From NCBI GenBank assembly GCA_963377175.1, contig CAUJNA010000193.1, positions 48,501-112,500 on the forward strand: a stretch of 64,000 nt of DNA. Direction: 5' to 3'. The notes under the pieces were generated by a model. It saw only the letters and a program-made list of their open reading frames with translations. It was not told the origin of the DNA and searched no databases. This document shows, one piece after another, positions 53,703-64,000 of the stretch. Each line of letters begins with the position of its first letter. Position 1 is the first letter of the stretch. The DNA comes from Effrenium voratum (taxonomy: Eukaryota; Sar; Dinophyceae; Suessiales; Symbiodiniaceae). The position numbers and the translations under genes are program-made.

Positions 53703-56633
53703 AATCCATTTGGAATGTCAGCGTAGCTATCTGGCAAAAATGGTCGTTTTGATATGCCCCAAATTGCCGACATTGCAGGTGCGCGTGCTGAGCCGAGATT
53801 GAGGTCGAAAACGACGCAACCCTGGCGTGCTGGGTGGCTATGTGGAATGGCAGGCTAAAACACCAGCTCAAACTCGGCTTTTTAAAGGTTGGCAAGCCCT
53901 GAGCCCCTGGGATGTTTGGAAGCCATTGGATGTTTCATTTACCCTGCAGAAGGGCAAATGTTTACTCAGGGGGAAGAACCACGAACAATAGAAAACCAAG
54001 ATCAGTTGTGGATACAGCCTTGTAACACTTGGGTTTCCGCGGTGGGTTTTGCGCGTGGGCTTTTTCAGAAAAGCACTTTGGAAGTGGCTGAGCTTATCTG
54101 CTCCTTCCCCAAGGCCGTTTGCCAGTCAGTCATCGCGCCCGCCGCTGTACACTACTCCATCAGTTGCTGGTTCAGAGCAATCGGTTCTTTAGCGGTTCTG
54201 GTGCCATGACATGTCGTTTTCGCATTGTCCCTAGCCGGCTTTCATCTCAAAGTTTGATCTTGTGTCTCGGCAGGGTTGGGGCTCGTACCATCAATTTCTC
54301 CGACTTGGCATTCTCGATCCCTTCTGCACACGCACACACACACACCATGACTTATTGTCTGCTCATCTTGACCATTTCTCTGTTCACTGCACATTTATTC
54401 AGCTCAGAATGAGAAATCTACATTGCATGAGCGTGCGTGTCGCTTTTCCACATACCCGAAGGCAGACTCAAGCTTTGATGCACACATATCCAATAATTCT
54501 CGATTGTTGTCAATGGAACACAACCCCTCAGGAACTGTTTTTTGCAGCGTATCAGCGGCACTCTTCATTCCCTCAGTTCTTCTGGCCACTTGCCAGAATG
54601 TTTTATTCAAGTCCCGGAAAGTGACTTCATGGGGGCTGGGGGGGAGGGAGGGGGGGGAGGGAGCCCAAATAAGCCCCAACTAAGGCCTTATGAAGGGCTC
54701 AACCTCCCCCTCCCCCCCCAGCCCCCATGACTTGATTTGAAGGCGCAAGCCAGCGAGTTCCCATGTTCCGTCTCGACTTCCGTCTCGCGCGGCTGCCTGG
54801 ACTTGGCTCGAGCACCGGCGAGCGGTGCGAGCCGCTCGGGGCGGCGGGGCCGCTCGCCAGATGCCCGCCTGGCGCGAGCGCCTGGGAGGCGGTTTGTTTG
54901 TCACGGCAGAGTGCGGGCCAGTGCTGGCGGTTTGTTGTGCTTCATTTAGATGCCAAGGTTTTGGGCTCTGGGGCCTTTGGAGCTGAATTTTTTGCCAATC
55001 CATACAAAGCCTGTGGAGGCACAACAGAACGGACATATTTTTGGCAGGGCAACTCAAGCCTTCCACTGCTTGCCCCGGAGCTAGACAGTGGGTCCCAGAA
55101 GACCATGTTGCGTTTCGGGTCTCAATCTAGCAACACCCCACGGGGTGCTGCTCAATGTTGCAGCCCTCTCACCAAGCTTGTGCACCAGACAAGCCCGGTT
55201 GCGCTGGATTGGCAGATTTACCCCCAGTTGCTCGGGCCAGGCGACTTTCCTTCCAATTATGCTATTGGTTTATGGCATAGGCAGCTCAGCGAATTGAAGC
55301 CAGGCAAAACTGCCCGCGTGGCCAGACATGTGGAATACACATCTGCGGAGACCTTGAGCTATACTCTTCTGCCCACAGCAGAAACAAACATGTGGTTCAT
55401 AGCCGGACAACTGGCATAGCGATCGCGGCCAAGCCGCTGACTTTCCATGAAGACTGTGCACCCAATCAGGATAATGTGGATGCTTCAGAAAGTGGATCGG
55501 GCACCCTTTTGGAAGGGACATAGTGTTTCCATATGCGAGACTCATTTGACGCATGGGACAATGACTAAAGTGACTGAAGTTTCTCCGGGGTTACCGATGT
55601 CAAGGGCCAAGCAGAGAAGAGGAGGAGAGGGGAAACTGCATGTGTCAGAGCTCATGTCTCCAAGCTGAGTTTGGCCAGCTGTGTTGGCTCGAGGGTGCCT
55701 TGTATACATCTCAGTGACCGCATTCAGCACTGCAAGGGGAATCTATGGCATGAACGCCCCGTAGGAATACGTGGCTAATAAATTTGTAGGACGCTTCCCT
55801 TGCGCAACGGATGCCCGATTGGGGAGGCCCTTTCATCTTGGCTGGTGGCATCTCTTGGCGGGAGATCAAAATGGAGCCCAACCAGTTGGAAGCCGAAAGC
55901 TCCAAGTCTTCTGAACTTCCGGCCGAGGCCCAGCGATGCGACGGCGGGGCTCGAGAGTCGGACGGGAGTCGGATGCGGATGCAGACCAGTGCTTGTGGAG
56001 TACCTGTGCCAAGTTTCCGGTTGGATTGGGCTGTGTCCCAAAATCTGACCTGCTTGCTGAGTGGGCTGGTTGAGGGTAGACCTCTTCTCTTATCGGTGGC
56101 AAAATCGGTCGACCGATGTTGCAGGCCAATTTCAAAGGCATGATGCTACAGGTTGAGCCTTGAATGTTTGCATTGGTGCTGGAGAATCCTCTTACTTTCA
56201 ACGGTCGGCAAAGTAAAATGATAATCCGGAGCTCAGCCAGCACAAATCTAGCTTTGCAACTTTGCTTGCTGGCAGCTTGCAGCTGCGAACGTTGGATTTC
56301 AGAATTCAAATCTAAGCCCCTTTTCTGAAGTCATGTGGAGGGTTTGGAGTGTGAGGCATTCAGTTGCTGACCCTGGCCAGCTGATGGAGCAACACGGACA
56401 GGATGGCTCATCATTCCACGGCGGACCCCAACAGAGGTCCAGCAAGGATCTCCAAATGGGTGTTTCCCAAGCCCTCCTTCCCCTCCCTTCCCCCCTCCCT
56501 CCTTGGCCCCCCCCTCCCTTGCTCTTCCCTCGTCCTGCAACGCCCCTTCCTCGTCTTCCTATCCCAACTTCGCAGAACCGCAGGCGCTTCTCGCCGCGCG
56601 TCTCGCCGCGCTTCTCGCCGCGCTTCTCCGCAG
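53703..56633. other. No firm gene; GC-rich patches
   Basis: Apart from the foldback at 54628-54729, a GC-rich stretch at 54763-54905 is open in several frames on both strands. Another patch at 55910-56000 could be exonic (AEAQRCDGGARESDG). Neither has a clear splice pair. CTTCTCGCCGCG tandem units lie at 56587-56630. Confidence 0.4.
54628..54729. mobile_element. Small foldback (MITE-like) element, about 102 bp, TSD ACTT
   Basis: Left arm CATGGGGGCTGGGGGGGAGGG and right arm CCTCCCCCCCAGCCCCCATG are complementary. ACTT precedes the left arm (54624-54627) and follows the right arm (54730-54733). It has no coding capacity. Both the G-rich tips and the 4-bp duplication recall the 21.5-kb element, although the tips are not the same sequence. 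Confidence 0.7.
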
Positions 56634-56739
56634 GCCGTCGCCATGAGCTCGGGGCTGCCCTCCGCCATGGGCCGGGACCGCCTGGCCAAATCCAGCGGCG
56701 CCCTCACGGCGCTCGCGGAAAGCCGCAGGCCGGCGACCG
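56634..56739 (+). CDS. Candidate exon, unknown protein
   Basis: CTCCGCAG acceptor and ACC|GGTT donor (GT at 56740) enclose AVAMSSGLPSAMGRDRLAKS and then SGALTALAESRRPAT, with very strong third-position G/C. Unrecognised. Confidence 0.48.
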
Positions 56740-57591
56740 GTTGCGGTTCGGTTCGGTCGTTTCTTGGTCTGTGGCCTTTTTTTTTGGAAGGGCCACGCGA
56801 AGTTTCCCACAAGAACCAGGGTGACTCAAGCCATTTCCCGTTTCCATTAGGCAAAACCATGCATTTTGACCCCCCCACGCTCAAATGCTGGTTTTAAGAG
56901 AAACCTGTTTGTATCTTAGATCTGTCTTGCTTAGTTGGGTGTTGCCAAGAGGTGGATGGGAAGTTGATGGTCCAATCTATTCCGAGGCCGATCCCCCGTA
57001 CGGTCCTTGGCAGCGGCACGAACTTTTGCCCAACTCCAAACACCTTCCCTGGCAGTTTGGGACCCAGCGGGCAGGATCCCATGAAGGGAAAGAGAAGCAG
57101 AGAGAGAGAGAGAGATGCGCCAATTGGAGGTGCCCCGAAGGCCGGGGTACCTCACGGACCAATGGTAAGCGCGCTTCCCTTTGGAGGATCCAGCCCTCCA
57201 TGTTGGCCAATGATTGTTCCCTCAGAACAAGAGTCTACAGTTTACACGACTCGGTTTGCATGAGTGGTTTGTCCGTTCCCGCTGAGAGAGATCTAATGCC
57301 AGAGCCTTAGATGCCAATCTGCCACTTACCAATGTGCCGCGCGCAAGCAAATAGATGGATTTCAAGCACCAGCCAGAGGAAATCCAAGTCTTTTCATGTC
57401 AGAGAAATGCTCCATCTCGAGCATATTCCTCCGCCGGCTCGGCGAAAACTCGACCATATGTTGTAGTTTGACAGGTCTTCTGGCTGGCCTTGCCAACTTG
57501 CCCAGATGACACGTCCTCTTTGGCCAGTTTTTGATGGAAGAACGGAAGGATCAAGCCGTTTCATAGCAAACTTCAAATAACGTCTTCCTAG
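56740..57591. other. Intron-like sequence
   Basis: A short AG run lies near 57096-57115. No gene is supported. Confidence 0.4.
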
Positions 57592-57714
57592 CTGACGGGG
57601 GGCTTCGAGCGGCGCTCGAGAGGCAGCGGGAGCAGCAGGAGCAGTTGCTGCACAAGGCGCAGGAGGAGCTCCAAAAGGCGAGCGAGCGGAACGCCTCGGA
57701 ATCTTGGCTTACAG
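57592..57714 (+). CDS. Coiled-coil exon
   Basis: CTTCCTAG acceptor and ACAG|GTTTTG donor (exon ends at 57714) enclose GGLRAALERQREQQEQLLHK and then AQEELQKASERNASESWLT. Leu/Ala heptads give a clear coiled coil. The product is otherwise unknown; neighbours on the same strand may be exons of the same gene. Confidence 0.6.
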
Positions 57715-58570
57715 GTTTTGTACGCTTGAAGAATGATGGCTTACTGGTTTTGAAGTTGGTTGAAGAAACCATTTCATGGTCTGAATAATTAATCCATCTG
57801 CTACATTGGTTAGAAGATGTCTCTTTTTGCCCTCCAAATTATGAGTGGTTGCTCGACTCAAGTGCGCTTCAGAAACGAGGAACGATCTCGCGCTCGAGCA
57901 AACCCGACCTGTATTACAGGTGTCAGGCAGGACAAAGTTCACGACCAACACGTGGCGCACATGGTTTAGTTGGCAGCATCTTGAACCACGCGATGCTCAC
58001 GGACGAAAGCCGTCCGCAAATTTGGAATGCAAAAAAAACAGCTTGCCACTAGCTAAAGGCTATGCTCGTGCCCGGAGCTCATTGAGCGGCTCGCGGGTAA
58101 GGTCGTGTCGCTTGAGTTCCCCACCATTTGGAAAAGAAAGAAGGTGTTTACATGTTGCCACACATGAGACATCGCAAACCTTACCGCACATCTGTGGTGA
58201 TGTGGGGAGAACATGAGGACTATGGCCCAATTGTCCATGCCAATTTGGAGCAATCGCATCATTTCTGTTGTTCACGTGGATGCAATAGAGATGCGGTCCG
58301 CTGGCATGGGTACACGCAAGGGTTACTTGACCGCTGCAGAGTTCACTTGTGATGCCACGCATTCATGGCTTTCGAGTCACTGGAAGGTAGACATACAGGT
58401 GTTTTGCTTTTGTTGCAAGGAGGAGCCGATAGCTCCAACCCCTTCTGCTTCCCTTTCTCCCTCTGCTTTTCTCAACTTCAGGGCTCTGCCCCGCCTCTGT
58501 TCTTCTCTTCGGGTGTCATTTTGGGAGCCTGGCAATAGAAATGCTGTGGCCCGCCGGCGTTCCTCGCAGG
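57715..58570. other. Intron-like sequence
   Basis: No coding signal I can support. Confidence 0.4.
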
Positions 58571-58638
58571 CGGCCAGGCTCGCGAAGGCGGCCGCGCCCC
58601 CAGACGGCTGTAGCCCGGACTCGGGCCGGCCCCATTGA
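58571..58638 (+). CDS. Candidate exon (possibly terminal)
   Basis: A CTCGCAG acceptor is followed by AARLAKAAAPPDGCSPDSGR and PH, then TGA at 58636-58638 or a GT donor at 58641. Codon bias is strong. Function unknown. Confidence 0.42.
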
Positions 58639-61600
58639 GGGTCAAAAAGATGTGGCGGTGGGTCAAAACCAATGGGATCCCATTTTGGGGTAGATGCTCC
58701 ACCCATTTTAGTCTATTTTAGTTGGAATTGGATATTTTTTGACCCATGGCCCATGTCAGCGTTTTGCAGACAGGACGCAACATGCTTCTGCCATCATTTT
58801 GGTCAAGATGCAAGTTTCCAGACCACTGACATTCAACTCCTTGGACCCTCAGCCAGTCAGAAGGCGCTGTTTCGCAGCGCCTCTCTTTGCAAGCGACCGA
58901 GCTAGCAAGCAGCGGGGCCTTCAGTCACAAAGGAACTGAAGTGGTCAATGAGTCAGTGGCACCAAGAATCTGTTCCCACCGGATACAGGCACAAGAAGGG
59001 CTGCGGTGAGTTGTGTACTGCGCTTTTCGAAGAAGTTCCGCAAGACAACTCTCCCAGGTCCAGCGTGATTCCCAGGCCATAGAGCGACGAGTTGGCGGGC
59101 CTGAGCCAGCCGGCAGCTCAGCGATGCCAAGGTCCTACGACCGGTTCTGGGGTTAAGTCAGCAGGGGCAAAATAGTGAGTCCAGTTGTACACAGGTTGGC
59201 TCTTGCTCAGACGACTGCCATTCCAATCGCTGGGAAGCCTGGAGCAAAGGGCATTGGTCTTTGAGAGGAAGCACGTGCGGGGATGGAATGCTCCGGAGGC
59301 AGCCTTCGCTGTGTACGAATGAATCTTGTAATGTTCTTACAGATGAAATTGGATTTGCCCATCGTCCCGTCAAATTAAGAGTTGTGAAGATGCTTGTTTC
59401 CGTGTTTACAATCGACCAAAGGGCCAATTTGAAAGCAGCAGCGTATGAAGCTCGAAGGTTTGTTCGGGAGTGGCGTTTGATGGGCCTTCCCAAGAGGCAC
59501 ATGACAGACACCCGAGCGCCACTTTGCCGCTGCCGTTTTGGCTCGCCAGTCACGCGATCCCCAGAACCGTTCCGGCGCGAAACGCGGAGCGCGGGCGCCG
59601 TCCGGCAACGAACTAGAGGCGCCGGCCGGGACCCGGCTGCGCGCGGGAAGGGGAGGAACGCCGGCCGCGTCAAAGATTTGTCCAACAGTCTTTGAACGGC
59701 ACCAAACACGGACCGCCCCTACCCAATGCCCGGCATGCGGTCGGGGTTGCTTAGGGAAGTTGCCGCTGTTGCCGCGCTTCAGTCATTTGGGGGAATCGCC
59801 TCAGGGCTTCAGAGAAGTCATGGGAAAACAGCCGCTGTTTCAGACTGCTTTTGCTGGATGTTTCCCGGCGCTGTCTTCGATGCCTGGTGCAAAGCAGAAG
59901 GCTCAGGCTGGTTCATGTGGCTACCGAGGGTCTGATGAAAGTTCCGGCATTGCACTACGCCTGACAAACCGAGCTAGAGGTGTCTCCATTCTGTATTCTT
60001 GGCCCTTCAAGAAGCAGGGTGGGTTCAGCGAGTCACAAGCAGCAATGTTCCCGCGTCCCGTGTTTTGAGTTCATGTTTGTCTCGTTCACCCAGCCTTGAT
60101 TAGATGTTGCACACACATTCACCAGCCTACACTAGCCTACACTGGACCTACACCGACCCACACTGCTGCCAGTAGGGAGTCATTTCGCCAGCAGCTGTGA
60201 ACGTAGTCGAGTTTGGTAGTGGGTCGTTTCTAGCGGGGATCAGCTGAGCTGGACAGAGTGTGTAGCTCTATTGCAATCGACAGCAAGACTACCTATGCGG
60301 GCAGAGCACTCGTAAAGCGTACGCTCAGCAAGCGTCACCAGTGTGGACAAACAATCTATGAGGAGAACAACTACGTCCAAAACGTGGGGTCAACATCCAA
60401 AGAATCGTGTCGGACATTTTTTGTTTTTTTACGTGGCGCATTGACTAGGCAGACCCAGTGTAAGCTGACCAGGGAGCAGGGCATTGAGTCAAGTTCAGCT
60501 CCAGGTGACATGCTCCGAAGAGTGGGGCCCTGAGACAGCAGGACCAACCAGCCGCGACGAGAACTGGCGGTGAAATCAAAGTGTTCAATGTTTCAAGTGG
60601 CCCGGGCTACTCTCAGAGCCCCTGCAGATCACTTCCGGGGCTTGCTTCAAAACACAGCGCCCGGAGACCCTTGCCGGCAGCGTTTGCCCCGTTTCGGGAG
60701 GTTTTGCAAACACCGGACCCATTTGTTGATGCCTTCAGGCAATAGACATTGCTGCAGGGTTGGAGGTGAGGTCGTTACGTAGTGCAGAGCCTTCAACTAA
60801 AGTTTCCGACAGTTTGTAGTGGGAAATCTGAGGGTCAGAATGGGACTAGGCTTCGGTCTCAAGGCTTCCGATGCTCCAATTGTTGGCTGTCAAGCTGCAG
60901 AGACATGCTCAGACAATTTGTAGACTTGTTTTGAGGCGGGCTATTCAGGCCCACATCCATTCTTTGGGGTGCTTTTTGAACAGGAAGAAGAGGAAGGCTG
61001 AAAGCTTGCCCCCACATGATCATGCCGAGTGTGTGGACAGACGCTTAGTTTGTTGGCATAATGATAAATGGTTCATGTGGGTAGAGGCTCACACCATGAA
61101 CTAGTACTCAAGGCAGTCAATGGATTGTGAGGGGTTTCAATTCGTTGATTCGCATGGGAATAATCGACGTTTTCACTTTTGAGCTCAAAGAAGCGCTCGA
61201 CAGAGCCGCAAGCGTTTGGAGCGAGGCCAGATAATGCCGGGATCTTAGGTGTCCTGTTGGCCGTGCAATCCGAAGTGAGGTATTGATGCTACTCTCCTCA
61301 TTCCTGGCTTTGGGCAGAGCCACTCGTCCAATGGGTGGAGGGTCATGCGCTCCCCCACTCCCCCACTCCCCCACTCCCCCACTCCCCCACTCCCCCACTC
61401 CCCCACTCCCCCACTCCCCCACTCCCCCACTCCCCCACTCCCCCACTCCCCCACTCCCCCACTCCACCCCCTCGCCGGATGGCCCATGCCAAGGATGCGG
61501 AGCAACGCGGTTTCAAAACACGGAGATAGGCATGAGATGGCAACTGATTGTTCGACTGACCAACCTTTTTCAGAAGATGCTCCGAGAAACATTCAGAGAT

Positions 61601-62969
61601 TCTCCTCTTGTTTCTTGGCCTTTCTTGGCCCAATTGCGCCGGGAGGCTTTGAGGGGTCGATGTTCTTTCAGTTTTTCGGGTGGAAACGAAGCTCTGCGTG
61701 AGACGAAGCAACTTGTTCGATACTTTTCCGCTTCGTCGCATTCGGGTCCACCAGCTGTCAGTGATCAAAGGCAAGCACCAATGCGGGGCTATCTGTCTTT
61801 CCGTAGTCTGCGCGCAGCTCCGTGCGCACATATTGCTGCATGGCAATGCCTCATGGTGCCACTTGTCTTCGGTAGTCTCTTGAGAATTGCGCAAGAGAGT
61901 TTCCTCGAGGGAGGTCGATGGAACGTAGCTCGAGGGAAGCGATCCCCGAATGTGCTCAGCCTATTGCATGGATAGTCCACCGGGATATGTGACCATGGGG
62001 CGTAGGGTATGCCTATATTTTTGAGCATTCGTATCGTGCAGAGTCCGAGCTTTCCACAGCGCACCTTTGCTCCCAGAAAGGAGCATCACTGGACATCTGC
62101 CCCACGCAGACTTGATGGCAGCTGAGGCAAATCTCAGAACAGCGAGCAGCTCGAACGTGGATGAGGCCGGAGCCCCAAGCTACTTGAGTTCATCAATTCA
62201 AAGCCTTCAGCTAGTGGAGTTCACGATCTTGCACATCTGGCAAAGATAATCCGGGGTAGTGCATGTTGCAAGATTGACTAAATGCACACTTTCCAGGTAG
62301 CCTCAAATGCGGAAGTTCCGCTCGGTTCGCTGGCTCTGATGAGAAAAACTCCAGGGATTCAAAGCGATTTCCTTTTACTTCCCGTTCAGCCTCCTTATCC
62401 ATAGGCCGATGTTGTACAAGTCTTGACCTTATGACCATCTAAGACCACTAGGGTTGGGATAGTACAATGTATTACGTGTGCCACAGGATTGAGAGGATTC
62501 AGGCGGGCATGGGTACCCGCATAGCAATTTCATTCCGATCCCTTTCGAGGCCATTCCAATGCCGCTCTACCCAAGCAAAGACGCCACCTCTCAATGCATG
62601 GAATCAGACCGGAGTTTCACGTGGTTTCTGTCGAAATATTTTTTTGGCATTCAATGGTACATGCTTGTCGAATGATGCCCATTTGTGTGCAGCCCCATGT
62701 TTTAGCCTGTAGCACTATTCTCTTGTCACCGGCATACGTTGCCAATTGTTTCAATAAGATTCAGGCCAAGCCAACGCGCGACCATACGTGGTTGACAATA
62801 TCATCACATATTCCGTTCCATCGTGACTAACCAATCACATACAATGTCCGGTTGCACCAGCCAGAAGCAGTGCGTTTGCCGCTGGTGTGTGTTCTCCTTT
62901 TCCTGGCAACGTCCTGCCACTTCCGACCACTCCTACAGCCCAAAATGCCTTCAGCCGGGCCACGCATAG
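58639..62969. other. No gene recognised; 8-bp tandem array
   Basis: A GC-rich open stretch at 59560-59690 is ambiguous between two frames. The rest shows no exon I can support. The only strong structure is the repeat at 61343-61466. Confidence 0.45.
61343..61466 (+). repeat. CCCCCACT tandem repeat
   Basis: About fifteen perfect 8-bp units. All Pro/Ser/Thr-His frames across it are artefacts of the repeat. Confidence 0.95.
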
Positions 62970-63054
62970 GAGACGTTGCAGGCTATCATGCAGGAGGTGG
63001 AGCAGGACGAGGGCCTCCAGGCCCTCAGTGAGGAGGCGGCAGCTGTGATTGGGC
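62970..63054 (+). CDS. Candidate helical exon
   Basis: An acceptor (CATAG at 62969 or TTGCAG at 62981, same frame) and a canonical GTAAGT donor at 63055 enclose ETLQAIMQEVEQDEGLQALS and then EEAAAVIGR. Helical, acidic; unrecognised. Confidence 0.55.
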
Positions 63055-64000
63055 GTAAGTTAGGGACCCGTTCAGGTGGTTGTGTTCCTTTTGGTTTTCT
63101 CTTGGACACCTTCTCAAAAGGGGGCCCCGATTTTGAGAAACGCCCTGTTGGTGTGCAAGGATCGTCAAGGGCAGACGGCTCGTTTCCATTGGATGCTGGT
63201 TTCGGGTGCTCGGGTATGAACATTTGTGAGTAGGCAACAAAGTGATGGTTGCACAACTCTTGAGTAATGACTCCCCACATGTTGGGGTTGCTCAAAAAGG
63301 GCGTGCCTTGCTTTAGACCCTTTTGCCCCCCCCCCCCCCACACAAAAAAGAAGAAGAAAAGAACAAGAAACGAAGAAGAAGAAGAAGAAGAAGAAGTAGA
63401 AGAAGAAAAACAAGAACAAGAAGAAGAAGAAGAAGAAGAAGAAGAAGAAGAAGAAGAAGAAGAAGAAAAGAAACACTCACTGGGTCCAAATTGGGACCTT
63501 ATCTGCTGGTCAACAACACGAGTAAGCGAGGATGTGCCTTTACATGGAACGGGGATGTTTTTTTCATGTGTGTGGGTCATGCTGATGCTGCTTTGTGCAG
63601 CTATTTGGCTGCCATGGGAGAGTGGTGTGTTCCTCAGAAGTCGTCGTTGTATCCAATCTAGGTTCATTTGTGTTGCCATCTTCTTGAGTGTCCAGTTGCA
63701 AATAACGACAGGCTGGCACAAGATGCTTGGAGCGCACCATGGGATGCATTTGCACAGACGCCACTGTCAACAGACCCCGTTTCTTTTTCTGGCTTATCCC
63801 GTCGTAGGCCCCGTTGAGCATTCAGAAAGAGCGGATCGAGAGCAGCAATTTTTGAAGATTTCCCAGCTTGCAGCTTGAGCAAATTGGGGCAGCTGGTGGA
63901 TAACTGTTGGCTGATTTGCCCACCATGTTGACGGCTCATTTCTGAATTGTATTTTTCTGAAGGAAGGCTTCTGTATCAACATGTTTCGGTGTTTGCTCCC
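63055..64000. other. No gene recognised; GAA microsatellite at 63342-63475
   Basis: Poly-C (63329-63340) and (GAA)n/(AAG)n arrays at 63350-63475. The frames crossing them are artefacts. Confidence 0.6.

Noticed and set aside
58862..58881. GGCGCTGTTTCGCAGCGCC palindrome outside the giant element
   Set aside because: Similar stem to the element hairpin but a 7-base loop and no GGTGCT...AGCGCC form; treated as a chance palindrome.
61283..61894. Long Pro/Ser/Thr- and Gly/Glu/Trp-rich frames on both strands
   Set aside because: Direct products of the CCCCCACT tandem repeat.
63267..63878. Glu/Lys-rich and Ser/Phe-rich long frames
   Set aside because: Arise from the GAA/TTC microsatellite at 63350-63475.

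Overview
The window looks like nuclear DNA of a dinoflagellate, most likely Symbiodiniaceae or a relative such as Polarella. Coding DNA is sparse and GC-rich at third positions. Candidate exons are short, lie almost all on the + strand, and are separated by long introns rich in microsatellites. The recurrent protein types (ASCH, PARP with ankyrin repeats, tyrosine recombinase, cytosine methyltransferase, Penelope-like reverse transcriptase) and the roughly 135-base GT-AG introns fit that group. I saw no rRNA, tRNA, CRISPR, bacterial operon or bacterial promoter.

Layout. (1) 1-18.5 kb: candidate exons of one or more + strand multi-exon genes. The best chain (4398 to 14690) reads like one long protein family whose function I cannot fix (perhaps glycosyltransferase-like). 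An intronless gene for an EF-hand/ankyrin/PARP protein (12002-13807) appears to sit inside one of its introns. (2) 18.6-48.1 kb: a Penelope-like retroelement (PLE) with 0.32-kb direct terminal repeats. It carries an N-terminal GIY-YIG endonuclease, a reverse transcriptase and a C-terminal SANT/Myb-like domain, with several frameshifts and at least one internal stop. (3) 20333-41791, nested in the PLE: a 21.46-kb DNA element with 2.2-kb terminal inverted repeats (TIRs) and a 4-bp target duplication (TGGG). Removing it and one TGGG joins the two PLE reading frames exactly. (4) 48.1-64 kb: more scattered + strand candidate exons, microsatellites and a small foldback transposon.

The 21.5-kb element is the exceptional object. 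It encodes an ASCH protein, a spliced hAT-like transposase candidate fused to a long unknown C-terminus, a large multi-exon protein of unknown function, an RG-rich protein, a C5 cytosine methyltransferase, a tyrosine recombinase on the opposite strand and a spliced Gln-rich/Lys-Glu-rich coiled-coil protein. It is studded with dozens of copies of a 17-base hairpin, GGTGCT-GNNNA-AGCGCC. These occur as tandem arrays inside both TIRs, in introns and between genes, and I found essentially none outside the element. I infer a giant, possibly composite, eukaryotic DNA transposon with its own epigenetic and recombination functions. The methyltransferase and recombinase both appear frameshifted, so this copy may be partly decayed even though its TIRs are still nearly identical.
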